Below are positions 12,701 through 26,700 of a stretch of 64,000 nt of DNA, piece after piece (the first letter of the stretch is position 1; each line of letters begins with the position of its first letter). The position numbers and the translations under genes were made by a program. Source of the stretch: Hydractinia symbiolongicarpus (lineage: Eukaryota > Cnidaria > Hydrozoa > Anthoathecata > Hydractiniidae). Location: contig NC_079888.1 in NCBI RefSeq assembly GCF_029227915.1, forward strand, positions 3,671,001 to 3,735,000, in the 5' to 3' direction. Below the pieces are notes generated by a model, which saw only the letters and a list, made by a program, of their open reading frames with translations, did no database searches and was not told where the DNA came from.

Positions 12701-14763
12701 AATATATATTGAAAACAGCAAATTAACAACCTGTCGTAATTTCCCTGAATTTTTAAGTAAAACATCGCAAAAAATTTCAGGGGTCAATATCTTTATCATT
12801 TGGGTCGTTAACATCCTGATCAACTGGATCTATAACAACAATGATTTATAAGAAAACGAAAATACTATTTGTGCAGGGCTTTTGAAAGTCATCAGGGAGT
12901 TACAGAAACTAGAAAGTTTTATCGTCGTAAATGCCCTCGGAGAAATAAAACATCTATGGTCTTCCAAAAATAACACCACAATCTATATTAGCGTTCCGGT
13001 GGACGTTAGAAAACGTTGGAGCCAAGCTGGTTGCGAGGGCACTAATGTTTTGACTGATATCCAACACCTATTGACTGTAAAACATTCCTTTGATGTTCGA
13101 AATTTAGTCGACATTAGGCAACTTTGGTTCCATAAAATGTTTCACGGAAAAGCGAAGTCAAGTATTCTACATTTCATAATAATTTATCTAAAGCGCATCA
13201 ATAAATGTCTACAAATGGTGCAAACTTTTTAAACCAACCTTTTTTTGAACAATTTATTATAAAACAATCCAATATGCGGAATATGTCTTAAATTGTGGAA
13301 AACTTTCTCTCTTAGCGTCGTCTATCCCAATTCACACCACTATCACCACCACCAAGAATAAAGCCAATGGTACAAACCGTTACAATGCAGACATAACTCT
13401 TCTTGGGGCTCAGTATTTGCAAGTTAAACAAAATGGTATTCTCCCCTTTACAGGGATGATAACAAAGGTAATGGTTTTCGGCTGTACTGAAACAAACACC
13501 TGTGTGAATGTGGAAACATGAGGATTGATTAAACTCATGCATGTTTGGGATCTGATGCGGGCCCTTGACTAACAATCCCCTGCCCCCTACAAGACACCAG
13601 CTGCATTTATTGACACCATTCGCGGAAACCAATAATTTTGTTAAACTTTGAAAACTACAAATCGTATCATTGTTGCCTTTACCTCCTACTGACACAGAGC
13701 GCGGGGCTAAGAGACGCAGACTTGGAGCTCAGCCTTTAGAAAGGTTGTGACAAAGAATAAAAAGCAGCAAATCTGGAAACAGAAAAGCTTTCTAGCCTTA
13801 GACATAAAAACTTGAGAAATCGTATCGTAATGCTAAGGCAGACCACGAAAACGCCTCTTAGAAAGGTAGATTTGAAACACAGCGATGGCAACCCAGAAAA
13901 TCAATACATATCATCTCAAACTTAAACAAGTAATTCACCTCACCACCCAGTCAACTTTCATGGTTTGAAATCTGCCATGCTCTATTTTTTGGAAGGAGTT
14001 ATCAATCGTACCCATCCTAACCAATGAAGAACAGACGCTCTTCAGTCACAAAAAACAGAAACCCTTCAGGATCTATCGTCTTTCCCAGTGTCAACCAGTC
14101 TTTCATAGTCAGACAACAGGATCTCCTCACATGGAACGCAGATTGACTTGTTCGATAACTTGGGAAGTTAAAAAAAATTAGAACTAGTGTAAACACGCCA
14201 ACCTTGATTTTGGCGAAAGCTTAGTAAAAAAGAGAATATATTTTGGATGTGTCGTAGATTTTGTGTTTTTTTATTCCTTAATATAATTTTTGTTGCTTTG
14301 GCACAGCAAAAAAACCTTGAATTAGGCAATATCAGGCAAATGCTATTTACATAAGAAACAAAACATCCTTATCAACAGGATCTATACTGACATTAGCCAT
14401 TTGCAATATTATATTTTATTACCCTATTCAAGAGTGATTGTGGTATAACAAAGCAGCAAGCTATAGTGATTTGACTAGTGTAATGACTCTTATTATAAGT
14501 GGCAGAGGTTAAACCCTCCAAAGATCTCTATGCAAAGCAAGATATCCTTTCTACAAGGATGGTCTGTACAACCAAGTTAATTGAAAAAGCAACCCTCTGG
14601 ACAATACTTGTAATAAATCAAAAATTGGGAAGGTTTCTTAAAAATTGTTTTTGCATTTTTAAAATTTCAAATTCAAATATATATTGAAAACAGCAAATTA
14701 ACAACCTGTCGTAATTTCCCTGAATTTTTAAGTAAAACATCGCAAAAAATTTTAGGGGTCAAT

Positions 14764-17700
14764 ATCTTTATCATTTGGGTCTTTAACATCCTGATCAACT
14801 GGATCTATAACAACAATGATTTATAAGAAAACGAAAATACTATTTGAGCAGGGCTTTTGAACGTCATCAGGGAGTTACAGAAACTAGAAAGTTTTATCGT
14901 CGTAAATGCCCTCGGAGAAATAAAACATCTATGGTCTTCCAAAAATAACACCACGATCTATATTAGCGTTCCGGTGGACGTTAGAAAACGTTGGAGCCAA
15001 TCTGGTTGCGAGGGCACTAATGTTTTGACTGATATCCAACACCTATTGACTGTAAAACATTCCTTTGATGTTCGATATTTAGTCGACATTAGGCAACTTT
15101 GGTTCCATAAAATGTTTCACGAAAAAACGAAGTCAAGTATTCTACATTTCATAATAATTTATCTAAAGCGCATCAATAAATGTCTACAAATGGTGCAAAC
15201 TTTTTAAACCAACCTTTTTTTGAACAATTTATTATAAAACAATCCAATATGCGGAATATGTCTTAAATTGTGGAAAACTTTCTCTCTTAGCGTCGTCTAT
15301 CCCAATTCACACCACTATCACCACCACCAAGAACAAAGCCAATGGTACAAACCGTTACAATGCAGACATAACTCTTCATGGGGCTCAGTATTTGCAAATT
15401 AAACAAAATGGTATTCTCCCCTTTACAGGGATGATAAAAAAGCTAATGGTTTTCGGCTGTACTGAAACAAACACCTGTGTGAATGTGGAAACATGAGGAT
15501 TGATTAAATTCATGCATGTTTGGGATCTGATGCGGGCCCTTGACTAAGCATCCCCTGCTCCCTACAAGACACCAGCTGCTTTTATTGACACCATCCGCCG
15601 AAACCAATAATTTTGTTAAACTTTGAAAACTACAAATCGTATCATTGTTGCCTTTACCTCCTACTGACACAGAGCGCGGGGCTAAGAGAGGCAGACTTGG
15701 AGCTCAGCCTTTAGAAAGGTTGTGACAAAGAATAAAAAGCAGCAAATCTGGAGACAGAAAAGCTTTCTAGCCTTAGACATAAAAACTTGAGAAATCGTAT
15801 CGTAATGCTAAGGCAGACCACGAAAACGCCTCTTAGAAAGGTAGATTTGAACCCCAGCGATGGCACCCAGAAAATCATTACATATCATCTCAAACTTAAA
15901 CAAGTAATTCACCTCACCACCCAGTCAACTTTCATGGTTTTAAATCTGCCATGCTCTATTTTTTGGAAGGAGTTATCAATCGTACCCATCCTAACCAATG
16001 AAGAACAGACGCTCTTCAGTCACAAAAAACAGAAACCCTTCAGGATCTATCGTCTTTCCCAGTGTCAACCAGTCTTTCCTAGCAGACAACAGGATCTCCT
16101 CACATGGAACGCAGATTGACTTGTTCGATAACTTGGGAAGTTAAAAAAAATTAGAACTAGTGTAAACACGCCAACCTTGATTTTGGCGAAAGCTTAGTAA
16201 AAAAGAGAATATATTTTGGATGTGTCGTAGATTTTGTGTTTTTTTATACCTTAATATAATTTTTGTTGCTTTGGCACAGCAAAAAAACCTTGAATTAGGC
16301 AATATCAGGCAAATGCTATTTACATAAGAAACAAAACATCCTTATCAACAGGATCTATACTGACATTAGCCATTTGCAATATTATATTTTATTACCCTAT
16401 TCAAGAGTGATTGTGGTATAACAAAGCAGCAAGCTATAGTGATTTGACTAGTGTAATGACTCTTATTATAAGTGGCAGAGGTTAAACCCTCCAAAGATCT
16501 CTATGCAAAGCAAGAAATCCTTTCTACAAGGATGGTCTGTACAACCAAGTTAATTGAAAAAGCAACCCTCTGGACAATACTTGTAATAAATCAAAAATTG
16601 GGAAGGTTTCTTAAAAATTGTTTTTGCATTTTTAAAATTTCAAATTCAAATATATATTGAAAACAGCAAATTAACAACCTGTCGTAATTTCCCTGAATTT
16701 TTAAGTAAAACATCGCAAAAAATTTTTGGGGTCAATATCTTTATCATTTGGGTCTTTAACATCCTGATCAACTGGATCTATAACAACAATGATTTATAAG
16801 AAAACGAAAATACTATTTGAGCAGGGCTTTTGAACGTCATCAGGGAGTTACAGAAACTAGAAAGTTTTATCGTCGTAAATGCCCTCGGAGAAATAAAACA
16901 TCTATGGTCTTCCAAAAATAACACCACGATCTATATTAACGTTCCGGTGGACGTTAGAAAACGTTGGAGCCAATCTGGTTGCGAGGGCACTAATGTTTTG
17001 ACTGATATCCAACACCTATTGACTGTAAAACATTCCTTTGATGTTCGATATTTAGTCGACATTAGGCAACTTTGGTTCCATAAAATGTTTCACGAAAAAA
17101 CGAAGTCAAGTATTCTACATTTCATAATAATTTATCTAAAGCGCATCAATAAATGTCTACAAATGGTGCAAACTTTTTAAACCAACCTTTTTTTGAACAA
17201 TTTATTATAAAACAATCCAATATGCGGAATATGTCTTAAATTGTGGAAAACTTTCTCTCTTAGCGTCGTCTATCCCAATTCACACCACTATCACCACCAC
17301 CAAGAACAAAGCCAATGGTACAAACCGTTACAATGCAGACATAACTCTTCATGGGGCTCAGTATTTGCAAATTAAACAAAATGGTATTCTCCCCTTTACA
17401 GGGATGATAAAAAAGCTAATGGTTTTCGGCTGTACTGAAACAAACACCTGTGTGAATGTGGAAACATGAGGATTGATTAAATTCATGCATGTTTGGGATC
17501 TGATGCGGGCCCTTGACTAAGCATCCCCTGCTCCCTACAAGACACCAGCTGCTTTTATTGACACCATCCGCCGAAACCAATAATTTTGTTAAACTTTGAA
17601 AACTACAAATCGTATCATTGTTGCCTTTACCTCCTACTGACACAGAGCGCGGGGCTAAGAGAGGCAGACTTGGAGCTCAGCCTTTAGAAAGGTTGTGACA

Positions 17701-20700
17701 AAGAATAAAAAGCAGCAAATCTGGAGACAGAAAAGCTTTCTAGCCTTAGACATAAAAACTTGAGAAATCGTATCGTAATGCTAAGGCAGACCACGAAAAC
17801 GCCTCTTAGAAAGGTAGATTTGAACCCCAGCGATGGCACCCAGAAAATCATTACATATCATCTCAAACTTAAACAAGTAATTCACCTCACCACCCAGTCA
17901 ACTTTCATGGTTTTAAATCTGCCATGCGCTATTTTTTGGAAGGAGTTATCAATCGTACCCATCCTAACCAATGAAGAACAGACGCTCTTCAGTCACAAAA
18001 AACAGAAACCCTTCAGGATCTATCGTCTTTCCCAGTATCAACCAGTCTTTCCTAGCAGACAACAGGATCTCCTCACATGGAACGCAGATTGACTTGTTCG
18101 ATAACTTGGGAAGTTAAAAAAAATTAGAACTAGTGTAAACACGCCAACCTTGATTTTGGCGAAAGCTTAGTAAAAAAGAGAATATATTTTGGATGTGTCG
18201 TAGATTTTGTGTTTTTTTATTCCTTAATATAATTTTTGTTGCTTTGGCACAGCAAAAAAACCTTGAATTAGGCAATATCAGGCAAATGCTATTTACATAA
18301 GAAACAAAACATCCTTATCAACAGGATCTATACTGACATTAGCCATTTGCAATATTATATTTTATTACCCTATTCAAGAGTGATTGTGGTATAACAAAGC
18401 AGCAAGCTATAGTGATTTGACTAGTGTAATGACTCTTATTATAAGTGGTAGAGGTTAAACCCTCCAAAGATCTCTATGCAAAGCAAGATATCCTTTCTAC
18501 AAGGATGGTCTGTACAACCAAGTTAATTGAAACAGCAACCCTCTGGACAATACTTGTAATAAATCAAAAATTGGGAAGGTTTCTTAAAAATTGTTTTTGC
18601 ATTTTTAAAATTTCAAAATCAAATATATATTGAAAACAGCAAATTAAGACCCTGTCGTAATTTCCCTGAATTTTTAAGTAAAACATCGCAAAAACTTTTA
18701 GGGGTCAATATCTTTATCATTTGGGTCTTTAACATCCTGATCAACTGGATCTATAACAACAATGATTTATAAGAAAACGAAAATACTATTTGTGCAGGGC
18801 TTTTGAACGTCATCAGGGAGTTACAGAAACTAGAAAGTTTTATCGTCGTAAATGCCCTCGGAGAAATAAAACATCTATGGTCTTCCAAAAATAACACCAC
18901 GATCTATATTAGCGGTCCGGTGGACGTTAGAAAACGTTGGAGCCAATCTGGTTGCGAGGGCACTAATGTTTTGACTGATATCCAACACCTATTGACTGTA
19001 AAACATTCCTTTGATGTTTGATATTTAGTCGACATAAGGCAACTTTGGTTCCATAAAATGTTTCACGGAAAAGCGAAGTCAAGTATTCTACATTTCATAA
19101 TAATTTATCTAAAGCGCATCAATAAATGTCTACAAATGGTGCAAACTTTTTAAACCAACCTTTTTTTGAACAATTTATTATAAAACAATCCAATATGCGG
19201 AATATGTCTTAAATTGTGGAAAACTTTCTCTCTTAGCGTCGTCTATCCCAATTCACACCACTATCACCACCACCAAGAACAAAGCCAATGGTACAAACCG
19301 TTACAATGCAGACATAACTCTTCTTGGGGCTCAGTATTTGCATATTAAACAAAATGGTATTCTCCCCTTTACAGGGATGATAAAAAAGCTAATGGTTTTC
19401 GGCTGTACTGAAACAAACACCTGTGTGAATGTGGAAACATGAGGATTGATTAAATTCATGCATGTTTGGGATCTGATGCGGGCCCTTGACTAAGCATCCC
19501 CTGCTCCCTACAAGACACCAGCTGCATTTATTGACACCATCCGCCGAAACCAATAATTTTGTTAAACTTTGAAAACTACAAATCGTATCATTGTTGCCTT
19601 TACCTCCTACTGACACAGAGCGCGGGGCTAAGAGAGGCAGACTTGGAGCTCAGCCTTTAGAAAGGTTGTGACAAAGAATAAAAAGCAGCAAATCTGGAGA
19701 CAGAAAAGCTTTCTAGCCTTAGACATAAAAACTTGAGAAATCGTATCGTAATGCTAAGGCAGACCACGAAAACGCCTCTTAGAAAGGTAGATTTGAAACC
19801 CAGCGATGGCACCCAGAAAATCATTACATATCATCTCAAACTTAAACAAGTAATTCACCTCACCACCCAGTCAACTTTCATGGTTTGAAATCTGCCATGC
19901 TCTATTTTTTGGAAGGAGTTATCAATCGTACCCATCCTAACCAATGAAGAACAGACGCTCTTCAGTCACAAAAAACAGAAACCCTTCAGGATCTATCGTC
20001 TTTCCCAGTGTCAACCAGTCTTTCCTAGCAGACAACAGGATCTCCTCACATGGAACGCAGATTGACTTGTTCGATAACTTGGTAAGTTAAAAAAAATTAG
20101 AACTAGTGTAAACACGCCAACCTTGATTTTGGCGAAAGCTTAGTAAAAAAGAGAATATATTTTGGATGTGTCGTAGATTTTGTGTTTTTTTATTTCTTAA
20201 TATAATTTTTGTTGCTTTGGCACAGCAAAAAAACCTTGAATTAGGCAATATCAGGCAAATGCTATTTACATAAGAAACAAAACATCCTTATCAACTGGAT
20301 CTATACTGACATTAGCCATTTGCAATATTATATTTTATTACCCTTTTCAAAGGTGATTGTGGTATAACAAAGCAGCAAGCTGTAGTGATTTGACTAGTGT
20401 AATGACTCTTATTATAAGTGGTAGAGGTTACACCCTCCAAAGATCTCTATGCAAAGCAAGATATCCTTTCTACAAGGATGGTCTGTACAACCAAGTTAAT
20501 TGAAAAAGCAACCCTCTGGACAATACTTGTAATAAATCAAAAATTGGGAAGGTTTCTTAAAAATTGTTTTTGCATTTTTAAAATTTCAAAATCAAATATA
20601 TATTGAAAACAGCAAATTAACAACCTGTCGTAATTTCCCTGAATTTTTAAGTAAAACATCGCAAAAAATTTCAGGGGTCAATATCTTTATCATTTGGGTC

Positions 20701-23700
20701 GTTAACATCCTGATCAACTGGATCTATAACAACAATGATTTATAAGAAAACGAAAATACTATTTGTGCAGGGCTTTTGAACGTCATCAGGGAGTTACAGA
20801 AACTAGAAAGTTTTATCGTCGTGAATGCCCTCGGAGAAATAAAACATCTATGGTCTTCCAAAAATAACACCACGATCTATATTAGCGGTCCGGTGGACGT
20901 TAGAAAACGTTGGAGCCAATCTGGTTGCGAGGGCACTAATGTTTTGACTGATATCCAACACCTATTGACTGTAAAACATTCCTTTGATGTTTGATATTTA
21001 GTCGACATAAGGCAACTTTGGTTCCATAAAATGTTTCACGGAAAAGCGAAGTCAAGTATTCTACATTTCATAATAATTTATCTAAAGCGCATCAATAAAT
21101 GTCTACAAATGGTGCAAACTTTTTAAACCAACCTTTTTTTGAACAATTTATTATAAAACAATCCAATATGCGGAATATGTCTTAAATTGTGGAAAACTTT
21201 CTCTCTTAGCGTCGTCTATCCCAATTCACACCACTATCACCACCACCAAGAACAAAGCCAATGGTACAAACCGTTACAATGCAGACATAACTCTTCTTGG
21301 GGCTCAGTATTTGCAAATTAAACAAAATGGTATTCTCCCCTTTACAGGGATGATAAAAAAGCTAATGGTTTTCGGCTGTACTGAAACAAACACCTGTGTG
21401 AATGTGGAAACATGAGGATTGATTAAATTCATGCATGTTTGGGATCTGATGCGGGCCCTTGACTAAGCATCCCCTGCTCCCTACAAGACACCAGCTGCAT
21501 TTATTGACACCATCCGCCGAAACCAATAATTTTGTTAAACTTTGAAAACTACAAATCGTATCATTGTTGCCTTTACCTCCTACTGACACAGAGCGCGGGG
21601 CTAAGAGAGGCAGACTTGGAGCTCAGCCTTTAGAAAGGTTGTGACAAAGAATAAAAAGCAGCAAATCTGGAGACAGAAAAGCTTTCTAGCCTTAGACATA
21701 AAAACTTGAGAAATCGTATCGTAATGCTAAGGCAGACCACGAAAACGCCTCTTAGAAAGGTAGATTTGAAACCCAGCGATGGCACCCAGAAAATCATTAC
21801 ATATCATCTCAAACTTAAACAAGTAATTCACCTCACCACCCAGTCAACTTTCATGGTTTGAAATCTGCCATGCTCTATTTTTTGGAAGGAGTTATCAATC
21901 GTACCCATCCTAACCAATGAAGAACAGACGCTCTTCAGTCACAAAAAACAGAAACCCTTCAGGATCTATCGTCTTTCCCAGTGTCAACCAGTCTTTCCTA
22001 GCAGACAACAGGATCTCCTCACATGGAACGCAAATTGACTTGTTCGACAACTTGGTAAGTTAAAAAAAATTAGAACTAGTGTAAACACGCCAACCTTGAT
22101 TTTGGCGAAAGCTTAGTAAAAAAGAGAATATATTTTGGATGTGTCGTAGATTTTGTGTTTTTTTATTTCTTAATACAATTTTTGTTGCTTTGGCACAGCA
22201 AAAAAACCTTGAATTAGGCAATATCAGGCAAATGCTATTTACATAAGAAACAAAACATCCTTATCAACTGGATCTATACTGACATTAGCCATTTGCATTA
22301 TTATATTTTATTACCCTATTCAAAGGTGATTGTGGTATAACAAAGCAGCAAGCTGTAGTGATTTGACTAGTGTAATGACTCTTATTATAAGTGGTAGAGG
22401 TTAAACCCTCCAAAGATCTCTATGCAAAGCAAGATATCCTTTCTACAAGGATGGTCTGTACAACCAAGTTAATTGAAAAAGCAACCCTCTGGACAATACT
22501 TGTAATAAATCAAAAATTGGGAATGTTTCTTAAAAATTGTTTTTGCATTTTTAAAATTTCAAAATCAAATATATATTGAAAACAGCAAATTAAGACCCTG
22601 TCGTAATTTCCCTGAAATTTTAAGTAAAACATCGCAAAAAATTTCAGGGGTCAATATCTTTATCATTTGGGTCGTTAACATCTTGATCAACTGGATCTAT
22701 AACAACAATGATTTATAAGAAAACGAAAATACTATTTGTGCAGGGCTTTTGAACGTCATCAGGGAGTTACAGAAACTAGAAAGTTTTATCGTCGTAAATG
22801 CCCTCGGAGAAATAAAACATCTATGGTCTTCCAAAAATAACACCACGATCTATACTAGCGGTCCGGTGGACGTTAGAAAACGTTGGAGCCAATCTGGTTG
22901 CGAGGGCACTAATGTTTTGACTGATATCCAACACCTATTGACTGTAAAACATTCCTTTGATGTTTGATATTTAGTCGACATAAGGCAACTTTGGTTCCAT
23001 AAAATGTTTCACGGAAAAGCGAAGTCAAGTATTCTACATTTCATAATAATTTATCTAAAGCGCATCAATAAATGTCTACAAATGGTGCAAACTTTTTAAA
23101 CCAACCTTTTTTTGAACAATTTATTATAAAACAATCCAATATGCGGAATATGTCTTAAATTGTGGAAAACTTTCTCTCTTAGCGTCGTCTATCCCAATTC
23201 ACACCACTATCACCACCACCAAGAACAAAGCCAATGGTACAAACCGTTACAATGCAGACATAACTCTTCTTGGGGCTCAGTATTTGCAAATTAAACAAAA
23301 TGGTATTCTCCCCTTTACAGGGATGATAAAAAAGCTAATGGTTTTCGGCTGTACTGAAACAAACACCTGTGTGAATGTGGAAACATGAGGATTGATTAAA
23401 TTCATGCATGTTTGGGATCTGATGCGGGCCCTTGACTAAGCATCCCCTGCTCCCTACAAGACACCAGCTGCATTTATTGACACCATCCGCCGAAACCAAT
23501 AATTTTGTTAAACTTTGAAAACTACAAATCGTATCATTGTTGCCTTTACCTCCTACTGACACAGAGCGCGGGGCTAAGAGAGGCAGACTTGGAGCTCAGC
23601 CTTTAGAAAGGTTGTGACAAAGAATAAAAAGCAGCAAATCTGGAGACAGAAAAGCTTTCTAGCCTTAGACATAAAAACTTGAGAAATCGTATCGTAATGC

Positions 23701-26700
23701 TAAGGCAGACCACGAAAACGCCTCTTAGAAAGGTAGATTTGAAACCCAGCGATGGCACCCAGAAAATCATTACATATCATCTCAAACTTAAACAAGTAAT
23801 TCACCTCACCACCCAGTCAACTTTCATGGTTTGAAATCTGCCATGCTCTATTTTTTGGAAGGAGTTATCAATCGTACCCATCCTAACCAATGAAGAACAG
23901 ACGCTCTTCAGTCACAAAAAACAGAAACCCTTCAGGATCTATCGTCTTTCCCAGTGTCAACCAGTCTTTCCTAGCAGACAACAGGATCTCCTCACATGGA
24001 ACGCAAATTGACTTGTTCGACAACTTGGTAAGTTAAAAAAAATTAGAACTAGTGTAAACACGCCAACCTTGATTTTGGCGAAAGCTTAGTAAAAAAGAGA
24101 ATATATTTTGGATGTGTCGTAGATTTTGTGTTTTTTTATTTCTTAATACAATTTTTGTTGCTTTGGCACAGCAAAAAAACCTTGAATTAGGCAATATCAG
24201 GCAAATGCTATTTACATAAGAAACAAAACATCCTTATCAACTGGATCTATACTGACATTAGCCATTTGCATTATTATATTTTATTACCCTATTCAAAGGT
24301 GATTGTGGTATAACAAAGCAGCAAGCTGTAGTGATTTGACTAGTGTAATGACTCTTATTATAAGTGGTAGAGGTTAAACCCTCCAAAGATCTCTATGCAA
24401 AGCAAGATATCCTTTCTACAAGGATGGTCTGTACAACCAAGTTAATTGAAAAAGCAACCCTCTGGACAATACTTGTAATAAATCAAAAATTGGGAATGTT
24501 TCTTAAAAATTGTTTTTGCATTTTTAAAATTTCAAAATCAAATATATATTGAAAACAGCAAATTAAGACCCTGTCGTAATTTCCCTGAAATTTTAAGTAA
24601 AACATCGCAAAAAATTTCAGGGGTCAATATCTTTATCATTTGGGTCGTTAACATCTTGATCAACTGGATCTATAACAACAATGATTTATAAGAAAACGAA
24701 AATACTATTTGTGCAGGGCTTTTGAACGTCATCAGGGAGTTACAGAAACTAGAAAGTTTTATCGTCGTAAATGCCCTCGGAGAAATAAAACATCTATGGT
24801 CTTCCAAAAATAACACCACGATCTATACTAGCGGTCCGGTGGACGTTAGAAAACGTTGGAGCCAATCTGGTTGCGAGGGCACTAATGTTTTGACTGATAT
24901 CCAACACCTATTGACTGTAAAACATTCCTTTGATGTTTGATATTTAGTCGACATAAGGCAACTTTGGTTCCATAAAATGTTTCACGGAAAAGCGAAGTCA
25001 AGTATTCTACATTTCATAATAATTTATCTAAAGCGCATCAATAAATGTCTACAAATGGTGCAAACTTTTTAAACCAACCTTTTTTTGAACAATTTATTAT
25101 AAAACAATCCAATATGCGGAATATGTCTTAAATTGTGGAAAACTTTCTCTCTTAGCGTCGTCTATCCCAATTCACACCACTATCACCACCACCAAGAACA
25201 AAGCCAATGGTACAAACCGTTACAATGCAGACATAACTCTTCTTGGGGCTCAGTATTTGCAAATTAAACAAAATGGTATTCTCCCCTTTACAGGGATGAT
25301 AAAAAAGCTAATGGTTTTCGGCTGTACTGAAACAAACACCTGTGTGAATGTGGAAACATGAGGATTGATTAAATTCATGCATGTTTGGGATCTGATGCGG
25401 GCCCTTGACTAAGCATCCCCTGCTCCCTACAAGACACCAGCTGCATTTATTGACACCATCCGCCGAAACCAATAATTTTGTTAAACTTTGAAAACTACAA
25501 ATCGTATCATTGTTGCCTTTACCTCCTACTGACACAGAGCGCGGGGCTAAGAGAGGCAGACTTGGAGCTCAGCCTTTAGAAAGGTTGTGACAAAGAATAA
25601 AAAGCAGCAAATCTGGAGACAGAAAAGCTTTCTAGCCTTAGACATAAAAACTTGAGAAATCGTATCGTAATGCTAAGGCAGACCACGAAAACGCCTCTTA
25701 GAAAGGTAGATTTGAAACCCAGCGATGGCACCCAGAAAATCATTACATATCATCTCAAACTTAAACAAGTAATTCACCTCACCACCCAGTCAACTTTCAT
25801 GGTTTGAAATCTGCCATGCTCTATTTTTTGGAAGGAGTTATCAATCGTACCCATCCTAACCAATGAAGAACAGACGCTCTTCAGTCACAAAAAACAGAAA
25901 CCCTTCAGGATCTATCGTCTTTCCCAGTGTCAACCAGTCTTTCCTAGCAGACAACAGGATCTCCTCACATGGAACGCAGATTGACTTGTTCGATAACTTG
26001 GTAAGTTAAAAAAAATTAGAACTAGTGTAAACACGCCAACCTTGATTTTGGCGAAAGCTTAGTAAAAAAGAGAATATATTTTGGATGTGTCGTAGATTTT
26101 GTGTTTTTTTATTTCTTAATATAATTTTTGTTGCTTTGGCACAGCAAAAAAACCTTGAATTAGGCAATATCAGGCAAATGCTATTTACATAAGAAACAAA
26201 ACATCCTTATCAACTGGATCTATACTGACATTAGCCATTTGCAATATTATATTTTATTACCCTATTCAAAGGTGATTGTGGTATAACAAAGCAGCAAGCT
26301 GTAGTGATTTGACTAGTGTAATGACTCTTATTATAAGTGGTAGAGGTTAAACCCTCCAAAGATCTCTATGCAAAGCAAGATATCCTTTCTACAAGGATGG
26401 TCTGTACAACCAAGTTAATTGAAAAAGCAACCCTCTGGACAATACTTGTAATAAATCAAAAATTGGGAATGTTTCTTAAAAATTGTTTTTGCATTTTTAA
26501 AATTTCAAAATCAAATATATATTGAAAACAGCAAATTAAGACCCTGTCGTAATTTCCCTGAAATTTTAAGTAAAACATCGCAAAAAATTTCAGGGGTCAA
26601 TATCTTTATCATTTGGGTCGTTAACATCTTGATCAACTGGATCTATAACAACAATGATTTATAAGAAAACGAAAATACTATTTGTGCAGGGCTTTTGAAC

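Larger units (their letters stand above)
971..14763 (+). repeat. Copies 1-7: left subfamily with dimeric higher-order structure
   Basis: Copies 1 and 3 share a 10-base deletion, a TGA where other copies have TGG (giving an 81-codon frame) and the aaaaccctgtg variant. Copies 2, 4 and 6 share a TAG replacing TGG upstream (leaving a 77-codon frame) and the ctttaaaggg variant. Copies 5 and 7 share gttcgaaattta and ccattcgcgg. The order is therefore A-B-A-B-C-B-C, a dimeric higher-order repeat of about 3.94 kb. All seven have gccaagctgg where copies 8-21 have gccaatctgg. Copy 7 is transitional: its right part already carries variants of the next block (lost splice-donor-like site, seven-A tract after cacag). 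Confidence 0.85.
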
